Below are positions 35,139-44,613 of a stretch of 64,000 nucleotides of DNA, one piece after another. Within the stretch, counting starts at the first letter, position 1. Every line of letters begins with the position of its first letter. This DNA comes from Chryseomicrobium excrementi. Its GTDB lineage: Bacteria > Bacillota > Bacilli > Bacillales_A > Planococcaceae. Below the pieces are notes generated by a model. That model did no database searches, was not told where the DNA came from, and saw nothing but the letters and a program-made list of their open reading frames with translations. Made by a program: the position numbers and the translations under genes. The stretch covers positions 558,001 to 622,000 of the forward strand of contig NZ_PCGR01000001.1 in assembly GCF_002798305.1 (NCBI RefSeq). The letters are read 5' to 3'.

Positions 35139-36356
35139 TTAGGATGAATAAGGTTGAATGATGGATTTAGCAGGCTTATTTGAAAACATCTGACTCACTC
35201 TCAGAATATCTTCACAAATAACTGCTCGGTACTTCTCTAAATACGATTCTACGTCCTGTTGTGTCCCGTAGAGGATTTCATTGCGAGCCAGACGATTCAT
35301 CCAGGTGGTCGAACTCTCAAGTGAAAGGTAGAGATTGGCTTCAATCTGCGTCTTAGCATCTTCAAGTTCTTCTTCAGTAAATCCTTTAGTTGCTACTTCC
35401 ACTAAGCATTCGTGGACGGCTTCTAGCAATTCGTTCAACTGATCTTTAGAAGTCCCTCCGTAAATGGCGAATACTCCGCCGTCTACATACGAAGTTTGGT
35501 AACAATAAATTGAATAGGCGAGTCCCTTCTCTTCACGAATTGATTGGAACAATCGTGAGGACATGGAACCTCCTAACATCGTCTGCAATAAAACAATTGC
35601 ATAGATATCGGAATCTAAAACAGACGGAGATGGCCAGGCAAGAGTTACATGGACCTGTTCGATCTCACGTTCTTTTTGAATCTCTCCTACATGAAACGTC
35701 CCTGGAGTGATGGCAGGTAATTCCTGTGAATCCCAAGTAGGTGTTCCAAACTGCGCCTTTACATGTTTGATTAGCGCCTCGTCGATATTTCCTGCAATCG
35801 AGATGATCACCCGTGACGGGTGATAGGCTTTTTTATAGAAATCCACAACTTGATCTCGAGTAAAAGAAGCTACCGTCTCCTGAGTTCCTAAAATAGGCTG
35901 TGCTAATGGATGCGACTGATAAATCGTTTCCCACAAATATTCATGTACACAATCATCTGGTGTATCTTCCACCATATGAATCTCTTCCGCTATGACTTGT
36001 TTCTCGCGTTCCATCTCTTCAGGATCAAAGACAGAATTCCACAGCATATCGGAGAGCAAATCAATCGCTTGGACTGCATAGCGATCTAATACACGAGTGT
36101 AATAACACGTCTGCTCTTTCGAAGTGTAGGCATTGCTGTTGCCCCCAATTCTATCAAAGGCAATCGCTAAGTCTTTTGCAGAACGAGTCGTGGTTCCTTT
36201 AAACAGCATGTGCTCAATAAAATGAGCCATTCCCGCTTGCTCCGGAGTCTCATAACGCGAGCCGACTTCAACCCAAACACCAATGGATACGGAGCGAGTA
36301 TGGTTCATGGGGTGAACAACGACGCGCACGCCGTTTTTGAGTGTCTGTTTCTTCAT
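35139..36356 (-). CDS. mlpA: M16 family zinc peptidase MlpA/YmxG
   Basis: A 405-residue processing-peptidase-like enzyme. The zinc site HFIEH is at residues 45-49 and the distal Glu is in EEMEREKQVIAEEIHMVEDTPDD. In B. subtilis the homologue lies after pnpA and has been implicated in control of protease gene expression. I chose the ATG at 36356 (MKKQTLKNGVRVVVHP), which has AAAGG upstream and the family N-terminus; the frame to 36404 crosses the terminator. Downstream stands the collapsed ylmC-dpaA-dpaB scar. Confidence 0.94.
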   Translation of the reverse strand: MKKQTLKNGVRVVVHPMNHTRSVSIGVWVEVGSRYETPEQAGMAHFIEHMLFKGTTTRSAKDLAIAFDRIGGNSNAYTSKEQTCYYTRVLDRYAVQAIDLLSDMLWNSVFDPEEMEREKQVIAEEIHMVEDTPDDCVHEYLWETIYQSHPLAQPILGTQETVASFTRDQVVDFYKKAYHPSRVIISIAGNIDEALIKHVKAQFGTPTWDSQELPAITPGTFHVGEIQKEREIEQVHVTLAWPSPSVLDSDIYAIVLLQTMLGGSMSSRLFQSIREEKGLAYSIYCYQTSYVDGGVFAIYGGTSKDQLNELLEAVHECLVEVATKGFTEEELEDAKTQIEANLYLSLESSTTWMNRLARNEILYGTQQDVESYLEKYRAVICEDILRVSQMFSNKPAKSIIQPYSS

Positions 36357-36381
36357 GTTGATACGACCTTTCTCAATGACT

Positions 36382-36410
36382 ATAAAAGCTGCATGCCTAG
36401 GCATGCAGCT
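36382..36410 (-). terminator. Palindromic terminator after pnp
   Basis: A perfect 24-base palindrome AGCTGCATGCC / GGCATGCAGCT is followed by TTTTAT on the minus strand, seven bases past the pnp stop. The short U-tract may allow partial read-through into mlpA. Confidence 0.88.
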
Positions 36411-36416
36411 CGGGTA

Positions 36417-38528
36417 TTAGTTTTGTTCAGCGCGTTCTTTCTCTTCTTTCAAGACTACTTTACGTGACAAGTTTACACGGCCTTGATTATCGATTTCGAT
36501 AACTTTTACGAGAAGTTCGTCGCCCATTTTCAAGACGTCTTCCACTGTTTTTGTACGCTCTTCTTGAATTTCAGAAATATGCAGTAATCCGTCTTTACCT
36601 GGGAAAATCTCTAAGAAAGCACCGAATTTCTCAATGCGTTTTACTTTACCTAGATAGTATTCACCTACAACAGCTACACGAACGATGTTCTCAATCATGC
36701 CACGTGCTTTTGCAATCATTTCTTCATCTGCAGAAGCGATGTAAATCGTGCCGTCTTGTTCAGTATCAATTTTGACACCTGTTTCATCGATGATCTTGTT
36801 GATCACTTTACCACCCGGTCCGATTACATCACGAATCTTATCCGGATTGATTTTGATCACATCGATTTTTGGTGCATATTTAGAAAGCTTGTTTCGAGAT
36901 TCTGGTAATGTAGCAAGCATGCTCTCCAAAATCTGTAGACGCCCTTTTTTCGCTTGTTCTAAAGCTTCTTGAAGAATGTCACGAGACAAGCCATCAATTT
37001 TAATGTCCATTTGAAGTGCTGTAACACCTTCAGCTGTTCCAGCTACTTTAAAGTCCATATCTCCAAGGTGATCTTCCATACCTTGAATATCCGTTAACAC
37101 CGTGTAGTGTTCACCTTTTTTAATAAGTCCCATTGCGATACCAGCTACTGGCGCCTTGATTGGAACTCCAGCATCCATCATAGCAAGGGTAGATGCACAG
37201 ATACTTGCTTGTGAAGTCGATCCATTAGACTCCAAAACTTCTGATACAAGACGCATCGTGTATGGGAATGTCTCTTCGTCTGGAATGACTGCTTCTAAAG
37301 CACGTTCACCTAGAGCACCGTGACCGATTTCACGACGACCTGGAGCACGAATTGGGCCTGTTTCCCCAACGCTGAATAGTGGGAAGTTGTAATGATGCAT
37401 GAAACGTTTTGACTCTTCTACACCTAAACCGTCGATGATTTGTACATCACCTAGTGGCCCTAATGTACAAATGCTAAGTGCTTGTGTTTGTCCACGAGTG
37501 AATAGACCTGAACCATGAGTACGAGGAAGAACACCTACTTCAGAAGAAAGCGGACGAATCTCATCTTGTTTACGACCGTCTGGACGTACTTTTTCTTCCG
37601 TGATCAAGCGGCGAACTTCTTCTTTAACGAGCATATCTACTGTTTGACGAACTTGTTTCAATGTATCGTCATCTGCTTCTTCCGCTTCAAACGTTTCAAT
37701 CACGCGAGTACGTACTTCATTGATTGCTTCGTCACGAGCTGCTTTTTCAGCAACTTGTACAGCCGTGTTGACTTCAACTTCAGCCAGTTCACGGACTTTT
37801 GCAACGATATCTTCATTCAATTGGTACAATGTGACTTCTGTTTTCGGTTTTCCGATTTCTGCAACAATCTGCTCTTGGAAAGCAATTAATTTCTTAATTT
37901 CTTCGTGACCGAACATAATAGCTTCTAACATGATTTCTTCAGAAACTTCTTTAGCTCCTGCTTCTACCATGTTGATCGCGTCTTTAGTACCAGCAACAAC
38001 AAGATCCATTAAAGACTCTTCCATTTGTTCAGTAGTTGGATTGATGACAAATTCACCATTCACATAACCTACTTGAACACCTGCAATAGGACCTTCAAAC
38101 GGAACATCTGAAATCGACAGGGCTAATGAAGACCCAAGCATAGCAGCCATCTCAGAAGAGCAGTCTTGATCAACAGACATCACGATTGAGATTACTTGTA
38201 CCTCATTACGGAAGCCGTCTGCAAATAGAGGACGAATTGGTCGGTCAATAAGACGGCTTGTTAAAATAGCACGCTCCGATGGACGACCTTCTCGCTTAAT
38301 AAAGCCGCCAGGAATTTTACCGACAGCATATAATTTTTCCTCATAATTCACTGTTAATGGGAAGAAATCTAAATTTTTTGGTTGTTTTGAAGCAGTTGCA
38401 GTTGATAACACCGTAGTGTCACCATAACGCACTAGAGCTGCACCGTTCGCTTGTTTAGCTAATTGGCCTACCTCAATAGTTAATGGACGACCTGCCCATT
38501 CATACGTATACGTTTTCTTTTCGGTCAT
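36417..38528 (-). CDS. pnp: Polyribonucleotide nucleotidyltransferase (PNPase)
   Basis: A 3'-5' phosphorolytic exoribonuclease central to mRNA decay, working with RNase Y and RNase J, all encoded in this window. The 703-residue protein has two RNase PH domains ([48 protein letters not shown]), a KH domain ([21 protein letters not shown]) and an S1 domain ([30 protein letters not shown]). The start at 38528 follows GAGAGGAG; 24 further upstream codons belong to the leader. It follows rpsO after a terminator, the usual rpsO-pnp order. Confidence 0.98.
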   Translation of the reverse strand: MTEKKTYTYEWAGRPLTIEVGQLAKQANGAALVRYGDTTVLSTATASKQPKNLDFFPLTVNYEEKLYAVGKIPGGFIKREGRPSERAILTSRLIDRPIRPLFADGFRNEVQVISIVMSVDQDCSSEMAAMLGSSLALSISDVPFEGPIAGVQVGYVNGEFVINPTTEQMEESLMDLVVAGTKDAINMVEAGAKEVSEEIMLEAIMFGHEEIKKLIAFQEQIVAEIGKPKTEVTLYQLNEDIVAKVRELAEVEVNTAVQVAEKAARDEAINEVRTRVIETFEAEEADDDTLKQVRQTVDMLVKEEVRRLITEEKVRPDGRKQDEIRPLSSEVGVLPRTHGSGLFTRGQTQALSICTLGPLGDVQIIDGLGVEESKRFMHHYNFPLFSVGETGPIRAPGRREIGHGALGERALEAVIPDEETFPYTMRLVSEVLESNGSTSQASICASTLAMMDAGVPIKAPVAGIAMGLIKKGEHYTVLTDIQGMEDHLGDMDFKVAGTAEGVTALQMDIKIDGLSRDILQEALEQAKKGRLQILESMLATLPESRNKLSKYAPKIDVIKINPDKIRDVIGPGGKVINKIIDETGVKIDTEQDGTIYIASADEEMIAKARGMIENIVRVAVVGEYYLGKVKRIEKFGAFLEIFPGKDGLLHISEIQEERTKTVEDVLKMGDELLVKVIEIDNQGRVNLSRKVVLKEEKERAEQN

Positions 38529-38578
38529 TTGTGTACTCCTCTCACCATACAAATCTATGATATGTATCCTCTTGTAGT

Positions 38579-38608
38579 GTATCAAACTCCTACACTGCAT
38601 GAAAACAA
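38579..38608 (-). promoter_or_regulatory. Possible SigA promoter of pnp
   Basis: TTGTTT, an 18-base spacer and TGATAC on the minus strand lie between the rpsO terminator and pnp. The -10 is weak, so this is tentative. Confidence 0.35.
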
Positions 38609-38619
38609 CTTTCTATTAG

Positions 38620-38653
38620 CAGAAAGACTCAACCTGTATCACAAGTTGAGTCT
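38620..38653 (-). terminator. Intrinsic terminator after rpsO
   Basis: A nine-bp stem AGACTCAAC / GTTGAGTCT with an 11-base loop runs into TTTCT on the minus strand. The weak U-tract suggests partial read-through into pnp. Confidence 0.75.
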
Positions 38654-38672
38654 ACTAAATTGAATATTCGAA

Positions 38673-38942
38673 TTAGCGGCGTAAGCCTAATTTTGCAATC
38701 AATTCACGGTAACGTTGAACTTCAGTTTCACGAAGGTATTTCAAAAGGTTACGACGACGTCCAACCATTTTGAAAAGACCGCGACGTGAGTGGTGATCTT
38801 TTTTGTGAGTGCGTAAGTGCTCGTTTAAAGAGTTGATCTCTTCAGTAAGCATTGCGATTTGGATTTCTGGTGATCCAGTATCACTCTCGTGAGTGCGGTA
38901 CTCAGTGATTAGTTCATTCTTACGTTCTTTTGTAATTGCCAT
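38673..38942 (-). CDS. rpsO: 30S ribosomal protein S15
   Basis: An 89-residue primary binder of the 16S rRNA central domain. The sequence is typical throughout: [56 protein letters not shown]. The ribosome site AGGAGG precedes the ATG. It has its own promoter overlapping the ribF stop codon and a leader of about 90 bases, where S15 is expected to regulate its own translation. Confidence 0.99.
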   Translation of the reverse strand: MAITKERKNELITEYRTHESDTGSPEIQIAMLTEEINSLNEHLRTHKKDHHSRRGLFKMVGRRRNLLKYLRETEVQRYRELIAKLGLRR

Positions 38943-39034
38943 GTTGGTTTCCTCCTAATAATAGATATATCCCCTGTACCCGAGCAATCGTTGGAGAATC
39001 GAAAAGCCAAGATAAGGTTTAGTACAAGACGTAC
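38943..39034 (-). promoter_or_regulatory. rpsO leader, likely S15 autoregulatory region
   Basis: A leader of about 90 bases lies between the promoter and the rpsO start. It holds a small hairpin AGTAC-GTCTT-GTACT near its 5' end (around 39022-39036) and GC-rich segments before the AGGAGG site. S15 leaders in Bacillales are known to bind S15; the exact fold here was not computed. Confidence 0.45.
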
Positions 39035-39040
39035 TGACTT

Positions 39041-39069
39041 ATTATAGCAGACTGCTATTCCTATTACAA
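39041..39069 (-). promoter_or_regulatory. SigA promoter of rpsO
   Basis: TTGTAA, a 17-base spacer and a perfect TATAAT on the minus strand. The -35 element contains the ribF stop codon TAA. Confidence 0.8.
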
Positions 39070-40008
39070 GGGACGAGCTGCCAAATAAGCGATGGCTTGG
39101 TCCTTGTCTTTAGCAATCTGTTCTTTCAATGCCTCTAAAGATGGAAACTTCTGTTCTTTACGGATTGGTTCATACCAGTGAATGCGAACTTGTTCTCCGT
39201 AAATGTCACGATTGAAATCAAACAAATGGACTTCGATAGAGACTTTCTGGCTGTTTTGGACTGTCGGTTTGTACCCTACATTGCAGACTCCATCAAACCA
39301 CTCATCTTGTACTTGCATCCGGACTGCATAAACACCAACTGCCGGGATAAACTGTCCTTCATCTGGTTCTACATTAGCAGTAGGGAACTGTATCGTCCGC
39401 CCACGTTTATCCCCGTGAACAACGACGCCATCCAGCTGAAACGGTCGACCAAGCAAGTCGCATACCAATTGCATATTCCCAGCTTTAAGTTCATTACGAA
39501 TCCGAGTCGAACTTACTTTTTCCTCATCTTTTGTGAATTTTGGTATGACCGTCACTTCAAGATTGTCAGATGCATACTTTTTCATCAGCTCCATGTTGCC
39601 TTTACCAAAAGCACCAAACGAGAAATCGAAGCCAGCAATAACATGTTTGACGTTTAAATCTAAAACAAATTGTTGAATAAAAGCTTCAGGCGTCAAGCTT
39701 GCGAAATTAGAAGTAAAACGCACAACAAAGACGTCATCGACTCCTTGCTGTTCTAGCAGCTCAAGCTTTTGATTTAGAGGTGTAATATAAAATATGTCTT
39801 CTTTTTTCCCTCCAAGAACGACAGAAGGGTGAGGATCAAACGTCATCACAGCAGCTCTCAAATGGTTCTCCTGTGAAGAACGGATTGCTTCATTTATCAA
39901 TTGTTGATGCCCTTTATGTAATCCATCAAAAAATCCGACGGCCAGTGCGTAGCCTGCTTCATCTGGAATCGGCAGTTTGGATGGATACGTAATATGATGA
40001 ACCTTCAT
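39064..40008 (-). CDS. ribF: Bifunctional riboflavin kinase/FAD synthetase
   Basis: Converts riboflavin to FMN and then FAD. The 314-residue protein has an N-terminal FAD-synthetase nucleotidyltransferase domain (ALAVGFFDGLHKGHQQLI, residues about 22-40; VSSTRIRNELKAGN) and a C-terminal riboflavin-kinase barrel (GDKRGRTIQFPTANV...GVYAV). The start overlaps truB by four bases. It ends the nusA-infB operon, and the rpsO promoter starts in its stop codon. No FMN riboswitch is visible, as expected for this gene inside the operon. Confidence 0.97.
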   Translation of the reverse strand: MKVHHITYPSKLPIPDEAGYALAVGFFDGLHKGHQQLINEAIRSSQENHLRAAVMTFDPHPSVVLGGKKEDIFYITPLNQKLELLEQQGVDDVFVVRFTSNFASLTPEAFIQQFVLDLNVKHVIAGFDFSFGAFGKGNMELMKKYASDNLEVTVIPKFTKDEEKVSSTRIRNELKAGNMQLVCDLLGRPFQLDGVVVHGDKRGRTIQFPTANVEPDEGQFIPAVGVYAVRMQVQDEWFDGVCNVGYKPTVQNSQKVSIEVHLFDFNRDIYGEQVRIHWYEPIRKEQKFPSLEALKEQIAKDKDQAIAYLAARPL

Positions 40009-40937
40009 GAGTTTTCCATCTCCGAACGTATAAACATTTTTTCAGGCTTCATGAAACCAGGTTTCTCAGGATGCGCCCGGTATACAGCATGCGCAACGCC
40101 TTGTTTTCCAACTACAATTTTATCATGAAACTCAAGGTCCGTGTGTGCGGGAAGTACTTGGCCGTTTGAAAAAGCTTTTTCCAGTTCTTCCGGTATTTCA
40201 TGATAAGGCCACTGTTCAAGAGCACGTTCAATAGGCTGCAATACGCTACTAAATGTTTCGTTCTCGAGCATCTCTGAAAGCTCTGAGAGAGTCTTTGCTT
40301 CTTCAGAGTTGAAGCCACCTGCTTTCGTCCGCACTAGTTTTTTCATATGAGCCGGTACTCCAAAGATGTCACCGAACTGAACAGCTAAAGTACGGATGTA
40401 GGTTCCTTTGCTACAGCTAACATCAATGGTGAAATCGATGGTTTCTCCCGTCCATGTATCAGGAACTTCCACTAGATCTAGTTGGTGAATAGTTACTTCA
40501 CGGCTTGGTCGGTCGATGACTTTTCCTTCCCGTGCATATTCATAGAGACGGCGACCGTCAACTTTAACAGCAGAATACATAGGGGGTGTCTGAATGATGG
40601 TTCCTGTGAGTTGTTTACAGGCTTGTTGCAGTTGTTCTTTTGTGATTGAAAATGGAGCTGTCACTTGATCTACGATTTCTCCAGATGCATCCTCAGTGGT
40701 AGTGGAGATTCCTAGTGAGACCACTGTTCTATACGACTTCCCTTGTGCCATGACATATTCGGCTACCTTCGTTGCTTGGCCTAAGCAAATAGGCAATACG
40801 CCTTCTACATCCGGATCTAATGTACCGGTGTGACCGATGCGCTTCATCTTCAACAATTTCCGTAGTTTAAAGACACAATCATGCGAGGTCATACCTGCCT
40901 CTTTCCATAAAGGAAGAATTCCTTCAAATTCAGCCAT
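40005..40937 (-). CDS. truB: tRNA pseudouridine(55) synthase TruB
   Basis: Makes pseudouridine 55 in the T-loop of tRNAs. The 310-residue protein has the catalytic Asp41 in GHTGTLDPDVEGVLPI and the Tyr-containing SAVKVDGRRLYEYAREG. A C-terminal PUA-like extension ends the protein. It follows rbfA after a terminator hairpin and overlaps ribF by four bases. Confidence 0.97.
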   Translation of the reverse strand: MAEFEGILPLWKEAGMTSHDCVFKLRKLLKMKRIGHTGTLDPDVEGVLPICLGQATKVAEYVMAQGKSYRTVVSLGISTTTEDASGEIVDQVTAPFSITKEQLQQACKQLTGTIIQTPPMYSAVKVDGRRLYEYAREGKVIDRPSREVTIHQLDLVEVPDTWTGETIDFTIDVSCSKGTYIRTLAVQFGDIFGVPAHMKKLVRTKAGGFNSEEAKTLSELSEMLENETFSSVLQPIERALEQWPYHEIPEELEKAFSNGQVLPAHTDLEFHDKIVVGKQGVAHAVYRAHPEKPGFMKPEKMFIRSEMENS

Positions 40938-40952
40938 ACTCTCTCTCCTTGC

Positions 40953-40981
40953 AAAAAAGCCTGCCTCGAGTGGAGGCAGGC
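40953..40981 (-). terminator. Intrinsic terminator between rbfA and truB
   Basis: A stem GCCTGCCTC / GAGGCAGGC with a small loop is followed by six T on the minus strand, just past the rbfA stop. It separates truB-ribF from the nusA-infB operon, so truB must rely on read-through or an unseen promoter. Confidence 0.92.
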
Positions 40982-40987
40982 TTCAGA

Positions 40988-41332
40988 CTAATCTTGCTGA
41001 TTTAGTTTGCGTAACAGATCATCAATATGATTTCCGTACGCAATCGATTCATCGATTTGGAATGCAAGTTCCGGTGTCTTGCGTAAGCGAATGCGCTTCC
41101 CGACTTCAGAACGCACAATCCCTTTCGCTTTCTCTAAGCCTTTTAACGCTTCCGCTTGTTTGACTTGCTGCTCCAGTACAGTTACATATACCGTCGCTTG
41201 TTGCAAGTCTCCTGTCACTTCCACATCTGTTACTGTAACAAATTCTACACGTGGATCCTTCACTTTTCGTTTCAGGATATCCGCGATTTCTTTCTTCATT
41301 TGTTCAGCTACTCGATTTGATCTTGTCGACAT
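40988..41332 (-). CDS. rbfA: 30S ribosome-binding factor RbfA
   Basis: A 114-residue KH-like assembly factor for the 30S subunit and cold adaptation. Its typical start is [45 protein letters not shown] follows. I chose the ATG at 41332, with GAGGTGA upstream, over the long open frame to 41485, which only overlaps ylxP. It lies 14 bases past ylxP. Confidence 0.97.
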   Translation of the reverse strand: MSTRSNRVAEQMKKEIADILKRKVKDPRVEFVTVTDVEVTGDLQQATVYVTVLEQQVKQAEALKGLEKAKGIVRSEVGKRIRLRKTPELAFQIDESIAYGNHIDDLLRKLNQQD

Positions 41333-41346
41333 AATCTTCACCTCAA

Positions 41347-41625
41347 TTACAGCTCGTGAATAGTGTACGACAGGCACTCCCATTCCGAGTTCGATTCTAA
41401 AAAGTTTAGAACATAATGCAGTTCTCGCTCTGAATGGCGACGGTCCGATGAGACCGTCACGATTCCAAGCTTTGTGCGCTGCCAAAGGTCCTGGTAATCT
41501 AGTTCACTGACAGCCACATTGTATTTTTGACTCGTGCGTTTCAGCATTCGCTGCAGTACAGCCCGTTTCTCTTTTAGGGTGTGTACATGTGGCAAAATAA
41601 ATTCACACTCGAGATAAAGGATCAT
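41347..41625 (-). CDS. ylxP: DUF503 protein YlxP
   Basis: A 92-residue protein found between infB and rbfA across Bacillota. The pattern [60 protein letters not shown] is typical. It has been proposed to assist ribosome maturation, but the role is not established. The start overlaps the infB stop by four bases. Confidence 0.93.
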   Translation of the reverse strand: MILYLECEFILPHVHTLKEKRAVLQRMLKRTSQKYNVAVSELDYQDLWQRTKLGIVTVSSDRRHSERELHYVLNFLESNSEWECLSYTIHEL

Positions 41626-43994
41626 TTACGTACGATTTCTTGCATGATGTAGGCTTCGATGATGTCGCCTTCCTTCACATCATTAAATCCTTTGATGGTA
41701 ATACCACACTCGTATCCACGAGCCACTTCTTTAGCATCGTCTTTGAAGCGCTTCAAAGTATCTAGCTCACCCTCAAAGATAACGATACCGTCACGGATGA
41801 CTCGAACTCCCGAATCACGTGTGATTTTCCCTTCAGTTACGTAAGAACCGGCAATCGTACCCACTTTAGATACTTTGAATGTCTCACGAACTTCTGCTTG
41901 CCCAATAATTTTTTCTTCGAATTCAGGATCTAAAAGACCTTTCATAGCATATTCGATTTCTTCAATTACTTTATAAATGATGCGGTGCAAGCGAATGTCT
42001 ACGCCTTCTTCTTCCGCAGCACGTTTAGCATTCGTATCTGGACGCACGTTGAATCCAATGACGATAGCGTTCGATGCAGCAGCAAGTGAAATATCTGATT
42101 CCGTGATAGCCCCAGCGCCTGTGTGAATGATTCGCACATTAACGCCTTCCACTTCAATTTTCATTAAAGCAGCAGCCATCGCTTCAACCGTACCTTGAAC
42201 GTCTGCTTTGACAATTAAGTTCAGTTCTTTCATTTCACCTTGCTTCATTTGATCGAACAAGTTATCAAGTGTGACACGTGTTTTCTCAGATCGTTGCTCT
42301 TGAATCGCAGTAGAAGCACGAGACTCCCCAACTTGACGAGCCGTCTTTTCATCTTCAAATACTACGAAGCGGTCACCCGCTTGTGGCACTTCATTTAACC
42401 CTGTAATTTCAACTGGAGTCGATGGACCAGCTTCTTTCAAACGACGGCCAAGTTCATTGACCATAGCACGTACACGTCCGTAAGCATGACCGACTACGAT
42501 TGGATCTCCAACGCGAAGTGTTCCATCTTGAACTAGAAGTGTTGCAACAGAACCGCGACCTTTATCAAGTTGCGCTTCAATTACTGTACCGATTGCTTTG
42601 CGTTTTGCGTTTGCTTTCAGTTCTGCTACTTCCGAAACAAGAAGAACCATTTCGAGTAGTGTATCAATTCCTTCGCCTTTAAGCGCAGAAATTGGTACGA
42701 AGATTGTGTCGCCGCCCCAATCTTCTGGAACAAGACCATGTTCCGTCAGTTCTTGCATGACGCGGTCTGGGTTTGAAGATGGTTTGTCCATTTTGTTGAC
42801 TGCTACGATAATTGGCACTTCAGCAGCTTTTGCGTGGTTGATTGCTTCAACCGTTTGAGGCATCACGCCATCATCCGCAGCTACTACTAATATCGTTAAA
42901 TCTGTTACTTTAGCTCCACGCGCACGCATTGTGGTGAACGCTGCGTGACCTGGTGTATCTAAGAATGTGATTTTCTTGCCGTTTTCATCTGTCACTTGGT
43001 AAGCACCTATATGCTGTGTAATACCGCCCGCTTCACCTGAAGTAACTTTTGAATTCCGAATAGAATCTAGAAGTGTTGTTTTCCCGTGGTCAACGTGACC
43101 CATGATCGTAACAACTGGTGGACGTTCTTTTAAATCCGCTTCATTCTCTTCTTCGTTTTCAAAGTGCACTTCTAGATCCGTGATGTCGACTTTGATTTCT
43201 TCTTCAACTTCTACTCCGTAATCTGCACAGATGAGCTCGATTGTATCTTTATCTAGCTGTTGGTTAATGTTTGCCATGATACCGAGCATGAAGAGCTTTT
43301 TAATCAGCTCTGCCGGCTCTCTGCCTAGCTTTTTAGAAAGTTCTTGAACAGATAAAGACTCTGTGAACGTGATTTTTGCTGGCAATTCGCGCTCTTTACG
43401 TGGTACCGGTGGTTGAACTGGTGTTGAATTCTTTTTACGACGGTGTGGGCGATTGCCACCTGGACGTCCTTGGAATCCACCACGGTTACCGCCTGGACGG
43501 CCTCCGCCACCTGCGTTAGGACGATTTTGGCTTTGCGGACGGTTTTGTCCTTGGCCTTGACCTTGTCCCTGAGGACGATTTTGATTAGACGCTGGTCTCG
43601 CTCCTTGTGTTGAAGTTGATGACGTAGCTGCTGGACGGTTTTGTCCTTGTCCCTGAGGACGATTTTGGCCTTGACCCTGTGGACGATTTTGGCCTTGACC
43701 CTGTGGACGGTTTTGGCCTTGTCCTTGAGGTCGATTTTGTCTTTGACCTTGCGGACGGTTTTGTCCTTGGCCTTGCGGACGTGATTGCCCTTGACCCTGT
43801 GGACGGTTTTGGTTGTTTGCTGCAGTTGGTTTTGATCCTGCTGTAAACTTAGAATCGAGTTGTTTTACTGCGTCTGGTTCAATCGTTGACATGTGATTTG
43901 TTACTTTCACGTTCATTTTCTCAAGCTCCGTAATGACATCTTTGCTTGATTTATTTATTTTTTTGGCGTATTCATGAACTCTGATTTTCGTCAT
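41622..43994 (-). CDS. infB: Translation initiation factor IF-2
   Basis: A GTPase that brings initiator tRNA to the 30S subunit and promotes subunit joining. Of 790 residues, 1-52 form an IF2_N domain. Residues 55-190 are low-complexity and rich in Gly, Gln, Asn, Arg and Pro, including seven octapeptide repeats (64-119). Residues about 205-265 form a second IF2_N-like domain. The G domain begins with GHVDHGKT at 299-306, followed by domains II-IV. The start is five bases after ylxQ. The linker is unusual in its tandem repeats; the catalytic part is conserved. Confidence 0.98.
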   Translation of the reverse strand: MTKIRVHEYAKKINKSSKDVITELEKMNVKVTNHMSTIEPDAVKQLDSKFTAGSKPTAANNQNRPQGQGQSRPQGQGQNRPQGQRQNRPQGQGQNRPQGQGQNRPQGQGQNRPQGQGQNRPAATSSTSTQGARPASNQNRPQGQGQGQGQNRPQSQNRPNAGGGGRPGGNRGGFQGRPGGNRPHRRKKNSTPVQPPVPRKERELPAKITFTESLSVQELSKKLGREPAELIKKLFMLGIMANINQQLDKDTIELICADYGVEVEEEIKVDITDLEVHFENEEENEADLKERPPVVTIMGHVDHGKTTLLDSIRNSKVTSGEAGGITQHIGAYQVTDENGKKITFLDTPGHAAFTTMRARGAKVTDLTILVVAADDGVMPQTVEAINHAKAAEVPIIVAVNKMDKPSSNPDRVMQELTEHGLVPEDWGGDTIFVPISALKGEGIDTLLEMVLLVSEVAELKANAKRKAIGTVIEAQLDKGRGSVATLLVQDGTLRVGDPIVVGHAYGRVRAMVNELGRRLKEAGPSTPVEITGLNEVPQAGDRFVVFEDEKTARQVGESRASTAIQEQRSEKTRVTLDNLFDQMKQGEMKELNLIVKADVQGTVEAMAAALMKIEVEGVNVRIIHTGAGAITESDISLAAASNAIVIGFNVRPDTNAKRAAEEEGVDIRLHRIIYKVIEEIEYAMKGLLDPEFEEKIIGQAEVRETFKVSKVGTIAGSYVTEGKITRDSGVRVIRDGIVIFEGELDTLKRFKDDAKEVARGYECGITIKGFNDVKEGDIIEAYIMQEIVRK
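43638..43805 (-). repeat. Seven 24-bp tandem repeats inside infB
   Basis: Seven near-identical 24-bp units encode the octapeptide RPQGQGQN (with N, S and R variants at two sites). The third codon positions vary between units, so selection or exchange keeps the peptide more than the DNA. It lies in the linker between IF-2 domains. Confidence 0.92.
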
Positions 43995-43998
43995 TCGC

Positions 43999-44319
43999 TC
44001 ACCCCCGGTTATATTCGTTGATTAGTGATGCCAATTTTTTCGCAAAACCATAATCCATAATTGCTAAAACAACACGGGCTTCTTTCCCGGTTGCGTGTCC
44101 TAAATCATATCGATTCCCGAAGACACCTAAATCAACGTTGAATGATGCACACTTATCCGTAACTTTTTTGGCTGTATTAGCTGATGCATCGTTCGCTAAT
44201 ATGACAAGCTTTGCTTGTTGCCTTCTTACTTCTCTTACAACCAATTCTTCACCCGTGACAATTTTGCGTGCCCGAGTAGCAAGTCCAATGAGATTGATGA
44301 TTTGTTGTTCTAGTGTCAT
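43999..44319 (-). CDS. ylxQ: YlxQ, L7Ae-family RNA-binding protein
   Basis: A 106-residue L7Ae/L30e/S12e-like protein ([51 protein letters not shown]). Such proteins bind kink-turn RNA. It lies between rnpM and infB as in other Bacillota and its start overlaps rnpM by four bases. The exact RNA partner is uncertain. Confidence 0.94.
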   Translation of the reverse strand: MTLEQQIINLIGLATRARKIVTGEELVVREVRRQQAKLVILANDASANTAKKVTDKCASFNVDLGVFGNRYDLGHATGKEARVVLAIMDYGFAKKLASLINEYNRG

Positions 44320-44594
44320 TTTAGTTTTTCACGCTCAATCAACACAATCAGCTCATCATAAATCTCAGCTGGAATCTTTACTTCAAGTTGGTTGCCTAAC
44401 GAGTTTTTCTTTTTGGCTGCTTCCACAGCCTCTATAGATTTGGACAAGTAGGCTCCGCGGCCTGACTTTTTGCCTGTTGGGTCTACAGAAACGTCTCCTT
44501 CTTTTGACCGCACAACACGAATCATTTCTTTTTTCGGAAACATTTCATTCGTTGCCACACATTTACGCATGGGGATCTTTTTTTGGATTGCCAT
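44316..44594 (-). CDS. rnpM: YlxR/RnpM, RNase P modulator
   Basis: A 92-residue DUF448 protein with MRKCVATNEMFPKKEMIRVVRSKEGDVSVDPTGKKSGRGAYLSKS, the RNA-binding signature GRGAYL included. In B. subtilis this protein binds and modulates RNase P and has been named RnpM; it has also been described as a nucleoid-associated regulator. It lies 20 bases past nusA and overlaps ylxQ. Confidence 0.95.
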   Translation of the reverse strand: MAIQKKIPMRKCVATNEMFPKKEMIRVVRSKEGDVSVDPTGKKSGRGAYLSKSIEAVEAAKKKNSLGNQLEVKIPAEIYDELIVLIEREKLK

Positions 44595-44613
44595 ATGCAG
44601 ACACCTTCTTCAC

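Noticed and set aside
37515-37889. Plus-strand open frame of 124 codons opposite pnp, and other long plus-strand frames
   Set aside because: They lie fully opposite conserved genes, show no family resemblance and have no ribosome sites; they reflect codon bias of the minus-strand genes.
39064-40008. FMN riboswitch expected with ribF
   Set aside because: ribF overlaps truB inside an operon, and there is no leader space or RFN-like sequence.
43480-43830. Repeat array resembling CRISPR or minisatellite DNA
   Set aside because: The units are contiguous multiples of 24 bp without spacers and are in frame with infB, encoding a regular octapeptide.
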